64,000 bases of DNA from an uncultured Pseudophaeobacter sp. (GCA_905479575.1 CAJQNB010000017.1:124001-188000), one strand, 5' to 3'. Shown: positions 8,874 to 17,698, counted from the stretch's first letter. Numbers and translations are program-made. Notes: generated by a model from the letters alone, not told the origin.

Positions 8874-9494
8874 ATGACACGATCCTTTTTCAATGGCGGT
8901 TCCCGTCGGCAGTTCCTTGCTGGAACTGCAGCCATGATAGCCTCGCCTGCCTTGTCCCAAGTGGCGCCAGAACCTGAGGAAGAACAAGCCTTTGACCCCT
9001 TGCGCCCGCCGCCCGAACCAGAACCGCCGGTAAAGCGAAATATCTCTGCTTTTCGGGCAAAACGCTGGCAGCCGTACTTTGATCATCTGCGCAAGGGAGC
9101 GATTCTTGTGGATATCGACAGCCGCGCTCTGCACTACTGGTCTGAAGATGGGAATAACTACAGACTTTTCCCCTCATCTGTCCCGCTGTCGAACGATCTG
9201 ACCCGTCGGGGGCGAACGTCAATCACCCGTAAAGTAGACGGGCCCGGCTGGGCGCCGACACCGAATATGCGTAAGCGCAATCCGGAGTGGCCCGCCTACA
9301 TTCCGCCCGGTCCTGATAACCCATTGGGAACACATGCTTTATATCTGGGTTGGAAGTACTATCGAATCCACGGAACCCACGATACGCGCAAGATTGGCCG
9401 CAGATCTTCCAATGGCTGTATCGGGCTCTATAACGAGCATATCGCCGAGCTGTTTGAGATGGCGAAAGTGGGTACGCAAGTGTTGCTTATTTGA
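8874..9494 (+). CDS. L,D-transpeptidase (YkuD domain), probable Tat-exported
   Basis: Start ATG 8874 is chosen because an AGGAA site lies 7 bases upstream and the N-terminus then reads as a twin-arginine-type signal (SRRQFLAGTAAM) followed by an ALSQ cleavage region. Longer in-frame starts reach back into the divergent promoter. The 206-residue protein has a proline-rich linker (about 35-60) and then a YkuD domain with H166 in IHGTH and catalytic C182 in SNGCIGL. The SRR motif plus Ser-Asn-Gly-Cys resembles the ErfK/YbiS group. It should act on peptidoglycan in the periplasm. Confidence 0.87.
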   Translation: MTRSFFNGGSRRQFLAGTAAMIASPALSQVAPEPEEEQAFDPLRPPPEPEPPVKRNISAFRAKRWQPYFDHLRKGAILVDIDSRALHYWSEDGNNYRLFPSSVPLSNDLTRRGRTSITRKVDGPGWAPTPNMRKRNPEWPAYIPPGPDNPLGTHALYLGWKYYRIHGTHDTRKIGRRSSNGCIGLYNEHIAELFEMAKVGTQVLLI

Positions 9495-9631
9495 CGACAT
9501 GCAGCGTTTCGAAAGCTGGAAAACACCAACAAGCAATTGCAATCTTGGGGCTTTGCTGGTTAGAAAAAATCACGAGGTAAGTCTTGGGTGCGTAGGCCAT
9601 TTTTGGGTCTGCGCTAATTCTGGAGGTTAAC

Positions 9632-9814
9632 ATGAACAAACTTGTACTCGCAGCCGCACTGACCGCCGCTGCATCCACCGCTTCTGCTGGCAACCTGGCT
9701 GAGCCAATCGTTGAGCCCGTAGTAATCGAAGAAGCTGCAACCAGCTCTTCCAGCGGCATCCTGCTGCCACTGCTGCTGCTCGTCCTGGTTGGCGCTGCTG
9801 TTGCAAGCAGCTAA
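9632..9814 (+). CDS. Small exported membrane protein of unknown function (60 aa)
   Basis: A strong ribosome binding site (TGGAGG, 9621-9626) precedes ATG 9632. The protein has an N-terminal signal peptide ending ASAG near residue 20, a short acidic middle (EPIVEPVVIEEA), a serine linker (SSSSG) and a C-terminal hydrophobic helix (about 43-58) rich in leucine, valine and alanine. A strong terminator follows, making a self-contained monocistronic unit. I do not recognise a characterised function. Similar short proteins appear to be common in roseobacters, but that is memory and not checked. Clean start and stop signals and amphipathic layout support a real gene. Confidence 0.75.
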   Translation: MNKLVLAAALTAAASTASAGNLAEPIVEPVVIEEAATSSSSGILLPLLLLVLVGAAVASS

Positions 9815-9833
9815 TTGCTGTGCATACGACTTT

Positions 9834-9864
9834 AAAAAGGCGGTGATTTATCACCGCCTTTTTT
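9834..9864 (+). terminator. Strong terminator after the 60-aa protein gene
   Basis: A near-perfect hairpin (AAAAAGGCGGTGA pairing with TCACCGCCTTTTT, loop TTTA) ends in a T run. It lies 20 bases after the stop codon. Its symmetry also allows it to act on transcripts from the minus-strand aminotransferase gene. Confidence 0.88.
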
Positions 9865-9938
9865 ATTGGGCGCTTGCTGTCTGGGAGCGCTGAGGCTGCC
9901 CGTGCTGAGCAGCACGGAAACAGCCCCAAGTCCGGTTT

Positions 9939-12900
9939 CTAGGACTGCGCGACCTCGGACAAAATGCTGTCCAAAGCGGCCAGAATCATCTCGACCCCTT
10001 CACTATCAATGGTCAAAGGCGGGCGGATCTTGAGGATGTTGTCCTTTGGCCCTTCGCTGCCGATCAGAATACGATGGTCCCGCATGCGGTTTTTCACATA
10101 GGAACAGATCTGCGTCGCCTCAGACCCATCCTCTGTGATCAGCTCTACCCCCAGAAACAGCCCCATGCCGCGCACATCACCAATGCTGGCGTGTTTGTCT
10201 TGCAATGCCGTGAGGCCCGTGATCAGTTCTGCGCCCATCATGCGGGCGTTCTGCTGCAGGGCTTCGTCATCCACGATGTCCAGAACCTCTTTGCCCATGC
10301 GACAGGACAGTGTTGAGCCGCCAAAGGTCGAAAAGAACTCAGGCCCCTTGGCAAAGCTGTCGGCGATGGCGCGGGTGGTGACCAGCACGCCAATGGGATG
10401 GCCATTGCCAATGGGTTTGCCCATGACCACGATATCAGGGCTGGCGCCCTGGTGTTCAAAGCCAAAATAATACTCTCCCAGACGGCCCAATCCGGTCTGA
10501 ACCTCATCAGCGATACAAATGCCCCCCGCGGCGCGGATCTTGTCATAGACCGCTGGCAGGTAGCCCTTGGGCGGGATGATCTGGCCCCCAACCGAGGGAA
10601 AGGTCTCAGCGATGAAACCGGCAATCCCCTGGCCGCGCTGTTGCAACGCGGCAATGGCGGGATCTACCAGATCGGCAAACTTCTGCGCCCGGTTAGGATC
10701 ATCGCGGCGATAGCTGCCACGATAGTCATCCGCAACTTCGACAAGCTCGACCCAATCAGATTTGCCAATGCCGCCCTTGGAGTTGAATTTATAGGCAGAG
10801 ACGTCAACCGCCCCGGTGGTGTTGCCGTGATAGCCGTGATCTGGCGTCACCATGCCTTTGGCACCAGTATGGGCGCGGGCCAGCCGCAGAGCCAGCTCGT
10901 TGGCTTCACTGCCGGAATTGACAAAAAAGCACACCTCCAAATGGTCCGGAAGCTTGGACAGGATCTTATCGGCAAAGGCGGTTTGCGCCGGGTGCAGGTA
11001 GCGGGTGTTGGAGTTCATCCGTTTCAGCTGGTCCGCCGCTATGGCCTGAATGCGGGGATGGGCGTGGCCGACGTGGGGCACGTTGTTATAGGCGTCCAGG
11101 TAGGGGCGCCCCCATTCATCAAAAAGATGGTGTTTCCAGCCGCGCACCAGCATCACCGGATCAGCATAGGTGAGGCTGAGATTGCCGCCAAAATGATCCT
11201 TGCGACCCTGTTGGATCGCCTCCTTGCTGGTGGGCTCATAGCGACACTTGTCATCTGGCAGGTTCAGCAGCGCCCCCGGATTGGGGCAGACGGCCCGCCA
11301 CAGATACATCTCGTCCGGGTCACCAACGCCGGGCCAGTCGGCCTCGATCCCTTGGGTGGTCAGCGCCAGCTGGAAATGCACATGTGGCGCCCAGCCGCCA
11401 TTCATGCTGGCATCGCCCAGGCGGCAGAACGCGGCGCCTTGCTCGATTTGGTCGCCAACCTTGAGCCGGGAGCAGCATTCGGGGTTGAGATGGCCGTAAA
11501 GCGTGTAAAACGGATCTCCCGCCGGGGTCACATGGCGCAGGATGATCACCCCGCCATAATCAAGATGCCCGGTGCGGTTTTCCACCACAAAGACCTCGCC
11601 GGCCAGGGGCGCAAACATAGGCGTGCCAGCCGGGGCAAAGGCGTCCACTGCCAGATGTACGGTGCGCCGGTTGCTGGCCTTGTAGGGCCCTTTTCGAAAG
11701 GCGGGTTCGGCATAGATCAGCCGTGGCTCGTGGTAATACCCCAGCCAGATCTTGCCGCCATCTTCGAATTCTTCCCCAACCCGCGCGGCCTCTGCCAGGG
11801 GCATGTGGAATGGGTTCTGCGGCCAGGTGGAGTTTTCCACCGAGAGCGAGCCCATGGGGGCATCAGACAGGTCTTCGCCCATGAGGTTGGCAAAATTGCC
11901 GCGCTCAGACTCGATCCATTGCATGACACGATCGGCACCATCCACGACTGGCATGTCGCAGGCGGCCCGCAGCCGCGCCGACAGCAATCCGGGGTGGATG
12001 CCCACCCCTTCGAGAAAGCGCCAGGCCGGGGCCTGGGAAATGGTCACATAGGGGTCATCGGGGTTTTCCGCCGCCATCAGGGTCGAATTCACCACGCTGA
12101 CTGCCAGTCGCATCCGCAGCAACGGATAGACCAGATCAACCTCCTGCGGGGTCAGCGGATAGGCGCTGTGATAGCCTGCCACCAATGCGGCCAGCGCCGC
12201 CTCGGGATCTGCGTGATCCAGTACGATATAGGCGGCGGCAATCGCCAGGTCACAGACACGCGGCGCGGCGCATATATCACCCAGATCAATCAGGCCCGAA
12301 ACCTGGCGTGGTTCGGTCAGCTCTCCCGTGACCATGATGTTGTAATCATTGGCATCATTGTGGATGGCCTGCTTGGGGAGGGTTGCCAAAACAGGCTCTA
12401 ACTTGGCAAACTCAGTGTCGATTTCCCGAATAAGGCTCTGTCTGGCGGGCTCCGCAATGGAGTCGATTTCAGAGCCTACCCAGCCGGCGCGCATCAGGTC
12501 CCATTTGAAATCGCGTTGCAATCCGGGGTGCTGGAAATCGGCCAGAGCCTTGCCTGCGCCGCCCAGCACCGCGCCGACCTCATGGATCAGCGACAGGGTT
12601 TTGGGGGCGGTATTGGCGTAGCATTTGCCGGGCAGGCATTCGAGCACCCAGCACAACCGCGCAGCGCCCTCTGCGTCCGGCAGCGACAACATGGCAGCAC
12701 CGTCAGCGGCAGGGATAACCCGTGGGCAGGGCAGATCCGGGCTGCGGGTGGCGATATGTTGAAAGGCCTGCACCTGCATCTCGACCAGCGAGGCCTCGCA
12801 GCCGGGGCGCATAGCCTTGAGGATATAGCCGGTGCCCTCTGTGTCTGTAGCCATGAAGTTGAGATCATATTCGCCGTCCAAGCGGCGCAGATCTGCGGTG

Positions 12901-12947
12901 ATGCCCCAATGGGAATTCAGGGCATCAGCCCAGTGCTGTAGGTTCAT
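9939..12947 (-). CDS. Three-domain fusion: APH-type kinase, M23 peptidase-like domain, class III aminotransferase
   Basis: ATG 12947 is preferred to an upstream TTG because GGGGAGA lies 8 bases before it; the product is 1002 residues. Residues 1-330 are an APH/choline-kinase-like domain with the catalytic loop H196-N-D198-ANDYN and a later IDLGD metal site. A central LytM/M23-type domain (about 425-560) keeps H431 and D435 (HLAVD) and H522/H524 (HVH), so its zinc site looks complete. Residues 600-1002 are a PLP class III aminotransferase with IADEVQTG and the PLP lysine K844 (MGKPIGNG). Kinase-phospholyase pairs of this kind act on hydroxylysine or ethanolamine in animals. A matching amino-alcohol catabolism is an inference. 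No signal peptide is seen, which is odd for an M23 domain. Confidence 0.85.
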   Translation of the reverse strand: MNLQHWADALNSHWGITADLRRLDGEYDLNFMATDTEGTGYILKAMRPGCEASLVEMQVQAFQHIATRSPDLPCPRVIPAADGAAMLSLPDAEGAARLCWVLECLPGKCYANTAPKTLSLIHEVGAVLGGAGKALADFQHPGLQRDFKWDLMRAGWVGSEIDSIAEPARQSLIREIDTEFAKLEPVLATLPKQAIHNDANDYNIMVTGELTEPRQVSGLIDLGDICAAPRVCDLAIAAAYIVLDHADPEAALAALVAGYHSAYPLTPQEVDLVYPLLRMRLAVSVVNSTLMAAENPDDPYVTISQAPAWRFLEGVGIHPGLLSARLRAACDMPVVDGADRVMQWIESERGNFANLMGEDLSDAPMGSLSVENSTWPQNPFHMPLAEAARVGEEFEDGGKIWLGYYHEPRLIYAEPAFRKGPYKASNRRTVHLAVDAFAPAGTPMFAPLAGEVFVVENRTGHLDYGGVIILRHVTPAGDPFYTLYGHLNPECCSRLKVGDQIEQGAAFCRLGDASMNGGWAPHVHFQLALTTQGIEADWPGVGDPDEMYLWRAVCPNPGALLNLPDDKCRYEPTSKEAIQQGRKDHFGGNLSLTYADPVMLVRGWKHHLFDEWGRPYLDAYNNVPHVGHAHPRIQAIAADQLKRMNSNTRYLHPAQTAFADKILSKLPDHLEVCFFVNSGSEANELALRLARAHTGAKGMVTPDHGYHGNTTGAVDVSAYKFNSKGGIGKSDWVELVEVADDYRGSYRRDDPNRAQKFADLVDPAIAALQQRGQGIAGFIAETFPSVGGQIIPPKGYLPAVYDKIRAAGGICIADEVQTGLGRLGEYYFGFEHQGASPDIVVMGKPIGNGHPIGVLVTTRAIADSFAKGPEFFSTFGGSTLSCRMGKEVLDIVDDEALQQNARMMGAELITGLTALQDKHASIGDVRGMGLFLGVELITEDGSEATQICSYVKNRMRDHRILIGSEGPKDNILKIRPPLTIDSEGVEMILAALDSILSEVAQS

Positions 12948-13018
12948 TATAATCGTCTCCCCGTCTGCCGAAAACTGGCAGTCCAATATTGGATCCTATT
13001 TGGACCAGGGAGGGGAGA

Positions 13019-14080
13019 TTAGTCCAGCCAACCTTTGAGATTATTCTCGATGACGCCGGCAAGCGCCGCGATATGGTCGTCATCATCGTTGAGGCAGGGG
13101 ATATAGAGGAAGTCCTCGCCGCCGGCCTCTTCAAAGCTCTCTTTGATCTCTTCGTTGATTTCTTCCAGGGTCTCGATGCAGTCGGCGGAAAAGGCCGGGG
13201 CCATTACCGCGATGTTTTTCTTGCCTTCTTTGGCCAGGGTGGCGACGTGATCAACGGTGTAGGGTTTCAGCCATTCCTCTGGGCCAAAGACCGATTGAAA
13301 CGTGGTGGTGATCTGCGTGTCGTCCCATCCGAGCCGCTCGCGCAGCAGTCGCGTGGTTTTCTGACACTGACAGTGGTAGGGATCCCCCTGCATCAGATAG
13401 CGTTTTGGCATGCCATGGTAGGAGACCACCAGAATGTCGGGACGTTTGTCGGCCTTACCATAGGCCTCTTCCACCGAGCGGGCCAGGGCTTCGATATAGG
13501 AGGGTTGGTCAAAATAGGGTTGAATCGTGCGCGCAGCCGGTTGCCATGTTTCCTCCATCAGGGCGCGAAAGAACTGGTCATTGGCGGTGCCGGATGTGGC
13601 GCCGGCATATTGCGGGTAGAGCGGCACAAACAGGATCTTTTGGCAGCCGGCCTCAACCATGGCGCGGACTTTGGATTTCGTTGACGGGTTGCCATAGCGC
13701 ATGCAGTAATCGACCATGACCTGATCGCCATACCGCTGGGACATCACCTCAGCCATCTTGGCTGTCTGGTCTTTGGTGATAGTCATCAGCGGGCTTTCGC
13801 CCTTGTCGTGATTCCAGATCGATTTATAAGCCGCGCCCGAGGAAAATGGCCGTTTGGTCAGGATGATCAATTGCAGCAGCGGCTGCCATTTCCAAGATGG
13901 GTAGTCGATCACACGCTTGTCCGACAGGAATTCGCCCAGATAGCGGCGCATCGGCCAATAGCTGTAATCATCCGGAGTGCCGAGGTTTGCCAGCAGGATG
14001 CCGACCTTTTCGCCTTTGATCTTTGGATGATCTGCTGGCGCGTGGGCGGGGCAGGTGGCGGGAGCGGAAGAATCCAACAT
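13019..14080 (-). CDS. hemH: Ferrochelatase
   Basis: The 353-residue product inserts ferrous iron into protoporphyrin IX, the last step of protoheme synthesis. The N-terminal VGILLANLGTPD strand, the YCMRYGNPS segment and the SYHGMPKRYL motif with the catalytic histidine are characteristic of the family, as is the C-terminal FSADCIETLEEI segment with its conserved glutamate. Length is typical. A CHCQ cysteine pair occurs in the middle region; whether it has a structural role is unknown. The gene lies 71 bases upstream of the kinase-aminotransferase fusion on the same strand and 153 bases downstream of a methyltransferase gene. Confidence 0.92.
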   Translation of the reverse strand: MLDSSAPATCPAHAPADHPKIKGEKVGILLANLGTPDDYSYWPMRRYLGEFLSDKRVIDYPSWKWQPLLQLIILTKRPFSSGAAYKSIWNHDKGESPLMTITKDQTAKMAEVMSQRYGDQVMVDYCMRYGNPSTKSKVRAMVEAGCQKILFVPLYPQYAGATSGTANDQFFRALMEETWQPAARTIQPYFDQPSYIEALARSVEEAYGKADKRPDILVVSYHGMPKRYLMQGDPYHCQCQKTTRLLRERLGWDDTQITTTFQSVFGPEEWLKPYTVDHVATLAKEGKKNIAVMAPAFSADCIETLEEINEEIKESFEEAGGEDFLYIPCLNDDDDHIAALAGVIENNLKGWLD

Positions 14081-14233
14081 AGGGGCGGTGGTCCTGTATT
14101 TGCGGCAAAGCGTTGCTTGTGGAAACCATGGCGTGGGTCACACTTGGCCATAATCTATGACGTTACGGTGCCAAAGGCCAATTGGATCATATTGGCGCAG
14201 TGATTTGTTTTTCTTATTGGCGCGGTTGCGGGC

Positions 14234-15064
14234 CTATTTGGGCAATTTTGTCTCTGGCACTTTCAGCGCCTCTGACAGGCGCATCTTGGCAGAGCCGGGG
14301 CGCAGGGGTTTCTGCTGGGTCTCAGACGGCGACCAGCCGGTAAGGCAGACCAGCTCGAATGTGGCGGGCAGCTTGCCGTTGTCCAGGGCGAAATGCTCCC
14401 GGTAGATCGCCTCGGTCTCGGCAAACAGAGCGCGGGGGCTGGGGTGTTTCAGGCGCTGGTTCAAGGCATTGGCCTCACCCATGGCGCGCAGCTCTTGCAT
14501 CAGGTGCAGACTGTCACGGTATTGCGCTGTCAGGGGAACGACATCTGCAACCGGCAGGGAAAATCCGGCCCGTTGCAGCAGGCCGCCGAGATCGCGAACC
14601 TCCCCCATGGGGGCAATACGCGGCGACAGCCCGCCGGTCACACGGGTTTCAGCCTCGGTCAGGGCGCTACGCAGCTCGTTTAGGGTGCGCCCGCCCAGCA
14701 TCACAGCCAGCAGTAACCCATCCTCGGCAAGGGCACGCCGACATTGAATCAGCTGCCCAACCGGATCATTGGCCCAATGCAGGCCCATCGCGTGAATCAC
14801 CAGATCATGGGCTCCAGGAGTAAGGTCCAGCACCTCCTCATCGGGCACAATCCGGGCCTCTGGGAAGCTATTTCGCCAAATATTAGCAAAAGGTGAAACA
14901 ATCGCAGGTTTCGTAAAGGTCCTGTTAACCAATGTTAAGCGATCTTCAACCTCATCCCGTGCCAGCTCGTGAAGGAACAATGCCTCAGGCTGGTGGCGGG
15001 CGCGATGGATTGCCAATGCTTGGCGGTCAAACAGCTCTGGCTGTGATTTGGGTGCTTGCGTCAT
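14234..15064 (-). CDS. SAM-dependent methyltransferase, NDUFAF5/BioC-like
   Basis: The 276-residue protein has the class I methyltransferase layout of the C20orf7/NDUFAF5 group: LFDRQALAIHRARH near the start, a HDLVIHAMGLHWANDP motif in the SAM-binding region, then MLGGRTLNELR and MGEVRDLGGLL segments. The usual glycine-rich SAM loop is weak, as noted in this group. Mitochondrial NDUFAF5 hydroxylates an arginine of a complex I subunit, so an analogous assembly role is possible but unproven. The start codon is only 13 bases from the divergent comF start, so the two promoters must overlap opposite coding sequence. The 153-base gap downstream to hemH shows no clear terminator. Confidence 0.75.
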   Translation of the reverse strand: MTQAPKSQPELFDRQALAIHRARHQPEALFLHELARDEVEDRLTLVNRTFTKPAIVSPFANIWRNSFPEARIVPDEEVLDLTPGAHDLVIHAMGLHWANDPVGQLIQCRRALAEDGLLLAVMLGGRTLNELRSALTEAETRVTGGLSPRIAPMGEVRDLGGLLQRAGFSLPVADVVPLTAQYRDSLHLMQELRAMGEANALNQRLKHPSPRALFAETEAIYREHFALDNGKLPATFELVCLTGWSPSETQQKPLRPGSAKMRLSEALKVPETKLPK

Positions 15065-15077
15065 GGGGGCTATTTAG

Positions 15078-15806
15078 ATGTTGCGCGCGCAGTTTCAAAC
15101 CGCTGTTTCGCTTGTTTATCCCCCAAAATGTCTGGGCTGTGATGAATTGGTTGAGCAGGACTTTGGCCTGTGTGGCACCTGTTGGGGGGAGGCTCACTTC
15201 ATCAGTGGCACGGTCTGCGAAGGCTGCGGTGTGCCATTGCCGGGTGATGAGGACGGGCACCGTCTGGACTGCGATGAATGTATGTCGATGGCGCGCCCCT
15301 GGAGCCAGGGCCGGGCGGCGATGCTGTATAAGGATAAGGCGCGCAATCTGGTTATGGCCTTGAAACATGGCGATCGCACCGATCTTGCGGCGCCGGCCGC
15401 GAGCTGGATCGAACGGGCCGCGGCGCCGCTGCTGCGTGACAATCCTTTGGTGTGTCCGGTGCCGCTGCATTGGTCGCGGCTGTTGAAACGGCGGTATAAT
15501 CAGTCTGCCCTTTTGGCTGAACACCTGTCGCGCCAGGCGCGGCTGGACCACTGGCCGGATATGTTAAAGCGGGTAAAAGTGACCCCCAGCCTGGAGGGCA
15601 AAACCCGGGCGCAGCGGTTTTCGGCATTAAGTCAGGCCATTGTGGCGCATCCCCGTCACCAGACCCTGATGCAGGGGCGGGTGGTTTTACTGGTGGATGA
15701 TGTGATGACCTCGGGCGCCACCCTGACGGCCTGCGCCGATGCCTGCCGTGCTGCCGGGGCGGCAGATGTGCGGGTTGCGGTGCTGGCGCGGGTCACACGG
15801 GCGTGA
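15078..15806 (+). CDS. comF: ComF-family phosphoribosyltransferase-like protein
   Basis: The 242-residue protein has an N-terminal zinc-ribbon-like set of cysteines (CLGC at about 17-20, CGTC, CEGC, CDEC) and a C-terminal type I phosphoribosyltransferase domain with the PRPP loop VLLVDDVMTSGAT. This is the double-domain layout of ComF/GntX. In naturally competent bacteria ComF takes part in DNA uptake; in others its role is uncertain. A GGGGG run 8 bases before ATG 15078 supports the start. The gene is divergent from the methyltransferase gene at a distance of 13 bases. Confidence 0.88.
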   Translation: MLRAQFQTAVSLVYPPKCLGCDELVEQDFGLCGTCWGEAHFISGTVCEGCGVPLPGDEDGHRLDCDECMSMARPWSQGRAAMLYKDKARNLVMALKHGDRTDLAAPAASWIERAAAPLLRDNPLVCPVPLHWSRLLKRRYNQSALLAEHLSRQARLDHWPDMLKRVKVTPSLEGKTRAQRFSALSQAIVAHPRHQTLMQGRVVLLVDDVMTSGATLTACADACRAAGAADVRVAVLARVTRA

Positions 15807-15889
15807 TCCGGGCGTGCTGTGACTGGCAATGATTGCAATGCGGGCCCATATGGCTCAGAACCAAGACAACCTGACAAATGGAGACCCGC

Positions 15890-16147
15890 ATGAAATCGGT
15901 CGAAATCTACACCTCGCCACTTTGTGGTTTTTGCCACGCGGCCAAACGCCTGCTGAACCAGAAAGGCGTGGAATTTTCTGAGGTCAACGTGTTGACCAAC
16001 CCGAGCCGTAAGCAGGAGATGATCCAGCGCGCCAATGGCGGCTATACCGTGCCGCAGATCTTTATTGGCGATACCCATGTGGGCGGCTGTGATGAGCTCT
16101 ATGCGCTGGAGCAAGCGGGCAAGCTGGATCCACTGCTCGCCGCCTGA
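15890..16147 (+). CDS. grxC: Glutaredoxin 3
   Basis: ATG 15890 gives the standard 85-residue length and is preceded by TGGAGA; an ATG four codons earlier would place the site inside the gene. The dithiol active site is CGFC near the N-terminus, followed by the glutathione-binding TVPQIFIGD segment (cis-proline) and the GGCDEL motif. It reduces disulfides and mixed glutathione disulfides in the cytoplasm. The next gene, a nitrilase-superfamily amidase, begins 32 bases downstream, so the genes are likely cotranscribed. Confidence 0.93.
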   Translation: MKSVEIYTSPLCGFCHAAKRLLNQKGVEFSEVNVLTNPSRKQEMIQRANGGYTVPQIFIGDTHVGGCDELYALEQAGKLDPLLAA

Positions 16148-16179
16148 ACCCCAGATAATAGTACCGGAAGGGGCCCCTG

Positions 16180-17010
16180 ATGCGCGCCGCCTTGTTGCAG
16201 ATCACATCGAGCGACTCTCCCAGTGAAAACCTTGACCTGCTTCAGCGTCTGATCGCTGAGGCGGTTGAAAACGGCGCCGGGTTTGTTCTCACCCCAGAGG
16301 TGAGCAATTGCGTTTCCCTAAGCCGGGCGCATCAGCAAGAGGTTCTGTGTCTTGAAGAAGACGACCCGACGCTTGCTGCCCTGTGTGCCAGTGCCGCTGA
16401 CCATAACATCTGGCTGTCGCTGGGCTCATTTGGGGTCAAAACCCATGACGGCGATGGACGCTTTGCCAATCGGCAGTTTTTGATTTCCCCACAGGGGGAG
16501 ATCACCGCGCGCTATGACAAGATCCATATGTTTGATGTCGAGGTCACCCCGGAAGAGACCTTTCGGGAATCCGATGGCTACCGGCCAGGCAACCGCGCTG
16601 TTGTGGCCAAGACCCCCTTTGGTACTTTGGGGCTGACCATCTGTTATGATCTGCGCTTTGCGCATCTGCACCGGGCCCTGGCCCAGGCAGGAGCTGAAAT
16701 TCTAATCGCCCCGGCGGCCTTTTCGCCGGTTACAGGTGCGGCCCATTGGCACGCATTGTTGCAGGCCCGCGCGATTGAGACAGGGTGTTACGTGCTGGCC
16801 GCTGCGCAGACGGGGACCCATAAAACCAGCAGGGGCGCGGTGCGAAAAACCTACGGTCATTCCTTAGTGGTTGCCCCCTGGGGTGAAATTCTGTCGGACG
16901 CGGGCAGGGCTGCGGGGATAAGTTACGTTGATCTTGATATGGGAAAAGTGGCAGAAGCACGCAGGCGTGTCCCTGCGCTGACCCATGATCGAGAGTTTAA
17001 CGGACCCTGA
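16180..17010 (+). CDS. Carbon-nitrogen hydrolase, Nit1/deaminated-glutathione amidase-like
   Basis: The 276-residue protein is a nitrilase-superfamily enzyme with the complete Glu-Lys-Cys triad: the glutamate in FVLTPEVSN (about residue 41), the lysine in YDKIHMFDV and the cysteine in GLTICYDLRF. The DxRLFxVE-like and CYDLRF motifs place it with the Nit1 group. Known Nit1 enzymes repair deaminated glutathione, which fits the adjacent glutaredoxin gene. The stop overlaps the marR start by one base (TGATG). Substrate is inferred from family and context. Confidence 0.85.
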   Translation: MRAALLQITSSDSPSENLDLLQRLIAEAVENGAGFVLTPEVSNCVSLSRAHQQEVLCLEEDDPTLAALCASAADHNIWLSLGSFGVKTHDGDGRFANRQFLISPQGEITARYDKIHMFDVEVTPEETFRESDGYRPGNRAVVAKTPFGTLGLTICYDLRFAHLHRALAQAGAEILIAPAAFSPVTGAAHWHALLQARAIETGCYVLAAAQTGTHKTSRGAVRKTYGHSLVVAPWGEILSDAGRAAGISYVDLDMGKVAEARRRVPALTHDREFNGP

Positions 17011-17450
17011 TGGAAGAATCCCATTCCCTGGCGGTCTCGCTGTTTAGCGAGATCTTGATGGCGGACCAGCTGGCGCGTTCGCGTCTTAGCAAAGCCTTAC
17101 CCAAGGGAATGGAACTGTCGCATTTCTCTGTTCTCAACCACCTGACTCGCACCGGGGTCGAACGCTCTCCGGCGCAATTGGCCAAGGCCTTTCACGTCAC
17201 GCGCGGCGCCATGACCAATACGCTGAACAAGCTGGAAGTGGCGGGCTATATCCATATCCGCCCGGATTGGGACGATGCCCGGCGTAAGATGGTAGCGATC
17301 AGCCCGGCGGGTCGCCAGGCCCGTGACGCAGCCCTGGCCAGCATTGTGCCGCTGATTTCCGAGGTGGTGAATGATCTTGGTGGCGACCGTGTCCGCGCGA
17401 CGCTGCCAATTCTGCGTGAGCTGCGGGCAAAACTGGAATCCACAGCCTAA
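17010..17450 (+). CDS. MarR-family transcriptional regulator
   Basis: The 146-residue protein has the winged helix-turn-helix of MarR regulators: LSHFSVLNHL, a recognition helix in SPAQLAKAFHVTRGAMTNTL, and the wing RPDWDDARRKMVAISPAG. It probably acts as a dimer on a palindromic site. It is translationally linked to the upstream amidase gene by a one-base overlap. The inverted repeat AAGGTAA-N7-TTACCTT at 17699-17719 is a nearby candidate target but could belong to another regulator. Confidence 0.87.
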   Translation: MEESHSLAVSLFSEILMADQLARSRLSKALPKGMELSHFSVLNHLTRTGVERSPAQLAKAFHVTRGAMTNTLNKLEVAGYIHIRPDWDDARRKMVAISPAGRQARDAALASIVPLISEVVNDLGGDRVRATLPILRELRAKLESTA

Positions 17451-17482
17451 TTCTTTTCCGACAATTTGGACTGCAAATTGAA

Positions 17483-17531
17483 AAAGGGATGCCAGTGCCA
17501 AACTATGTCAGTTTGGGGCAGGCATCCCTTT
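17483..17531. terminator. Bidirectional terminator downstream of marR
   Basis: AAAGGGATGCC (17483-17493) pairs perfectly with GGCATCCCTTT (17521-17531). A second stem, CCAAACT (17498-17504) with AGTTTGG (17510-17516), sits inside. The minus strand reads into TTTTTC, so it serves marR on one side and possibly a small RNA on the other. Confidence 0.75.
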
Positions 17532-17698
17532 GTGTCCAACTGAACCCACTGTCGAGATGTGAGTGGTGGCAGAACCAAAGCAATAATGCGCTTTGGCATA
17601 TGGGTTCAACTGGGCGCTTCGGTCTGGTGGCCATATGCTGGCCAGACTGAGCGCTGCGACACGGACTTTGAAACGGGCCATAAAAGAACAAGCCCTAA

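Noticed and set aside
10398-12401. 667-codon frame on the plus strand
   Set aside because: It is antisense to the kinase-M23-aminotransferase fusion, whose motifs are all on the minus strand.
14925-14941. TTAA-N6-TTAA resembling a CtrA site
   Set aside because: The spacer is 6 instead of 7 and the site lies inside the methyltransferase coding sequence.
17503-17691. 62-codon frame on the minus strand between marR and ubiG
   Set aside because: No ribosome site and no protein-like pattern; the region is better explained as structured RNA.
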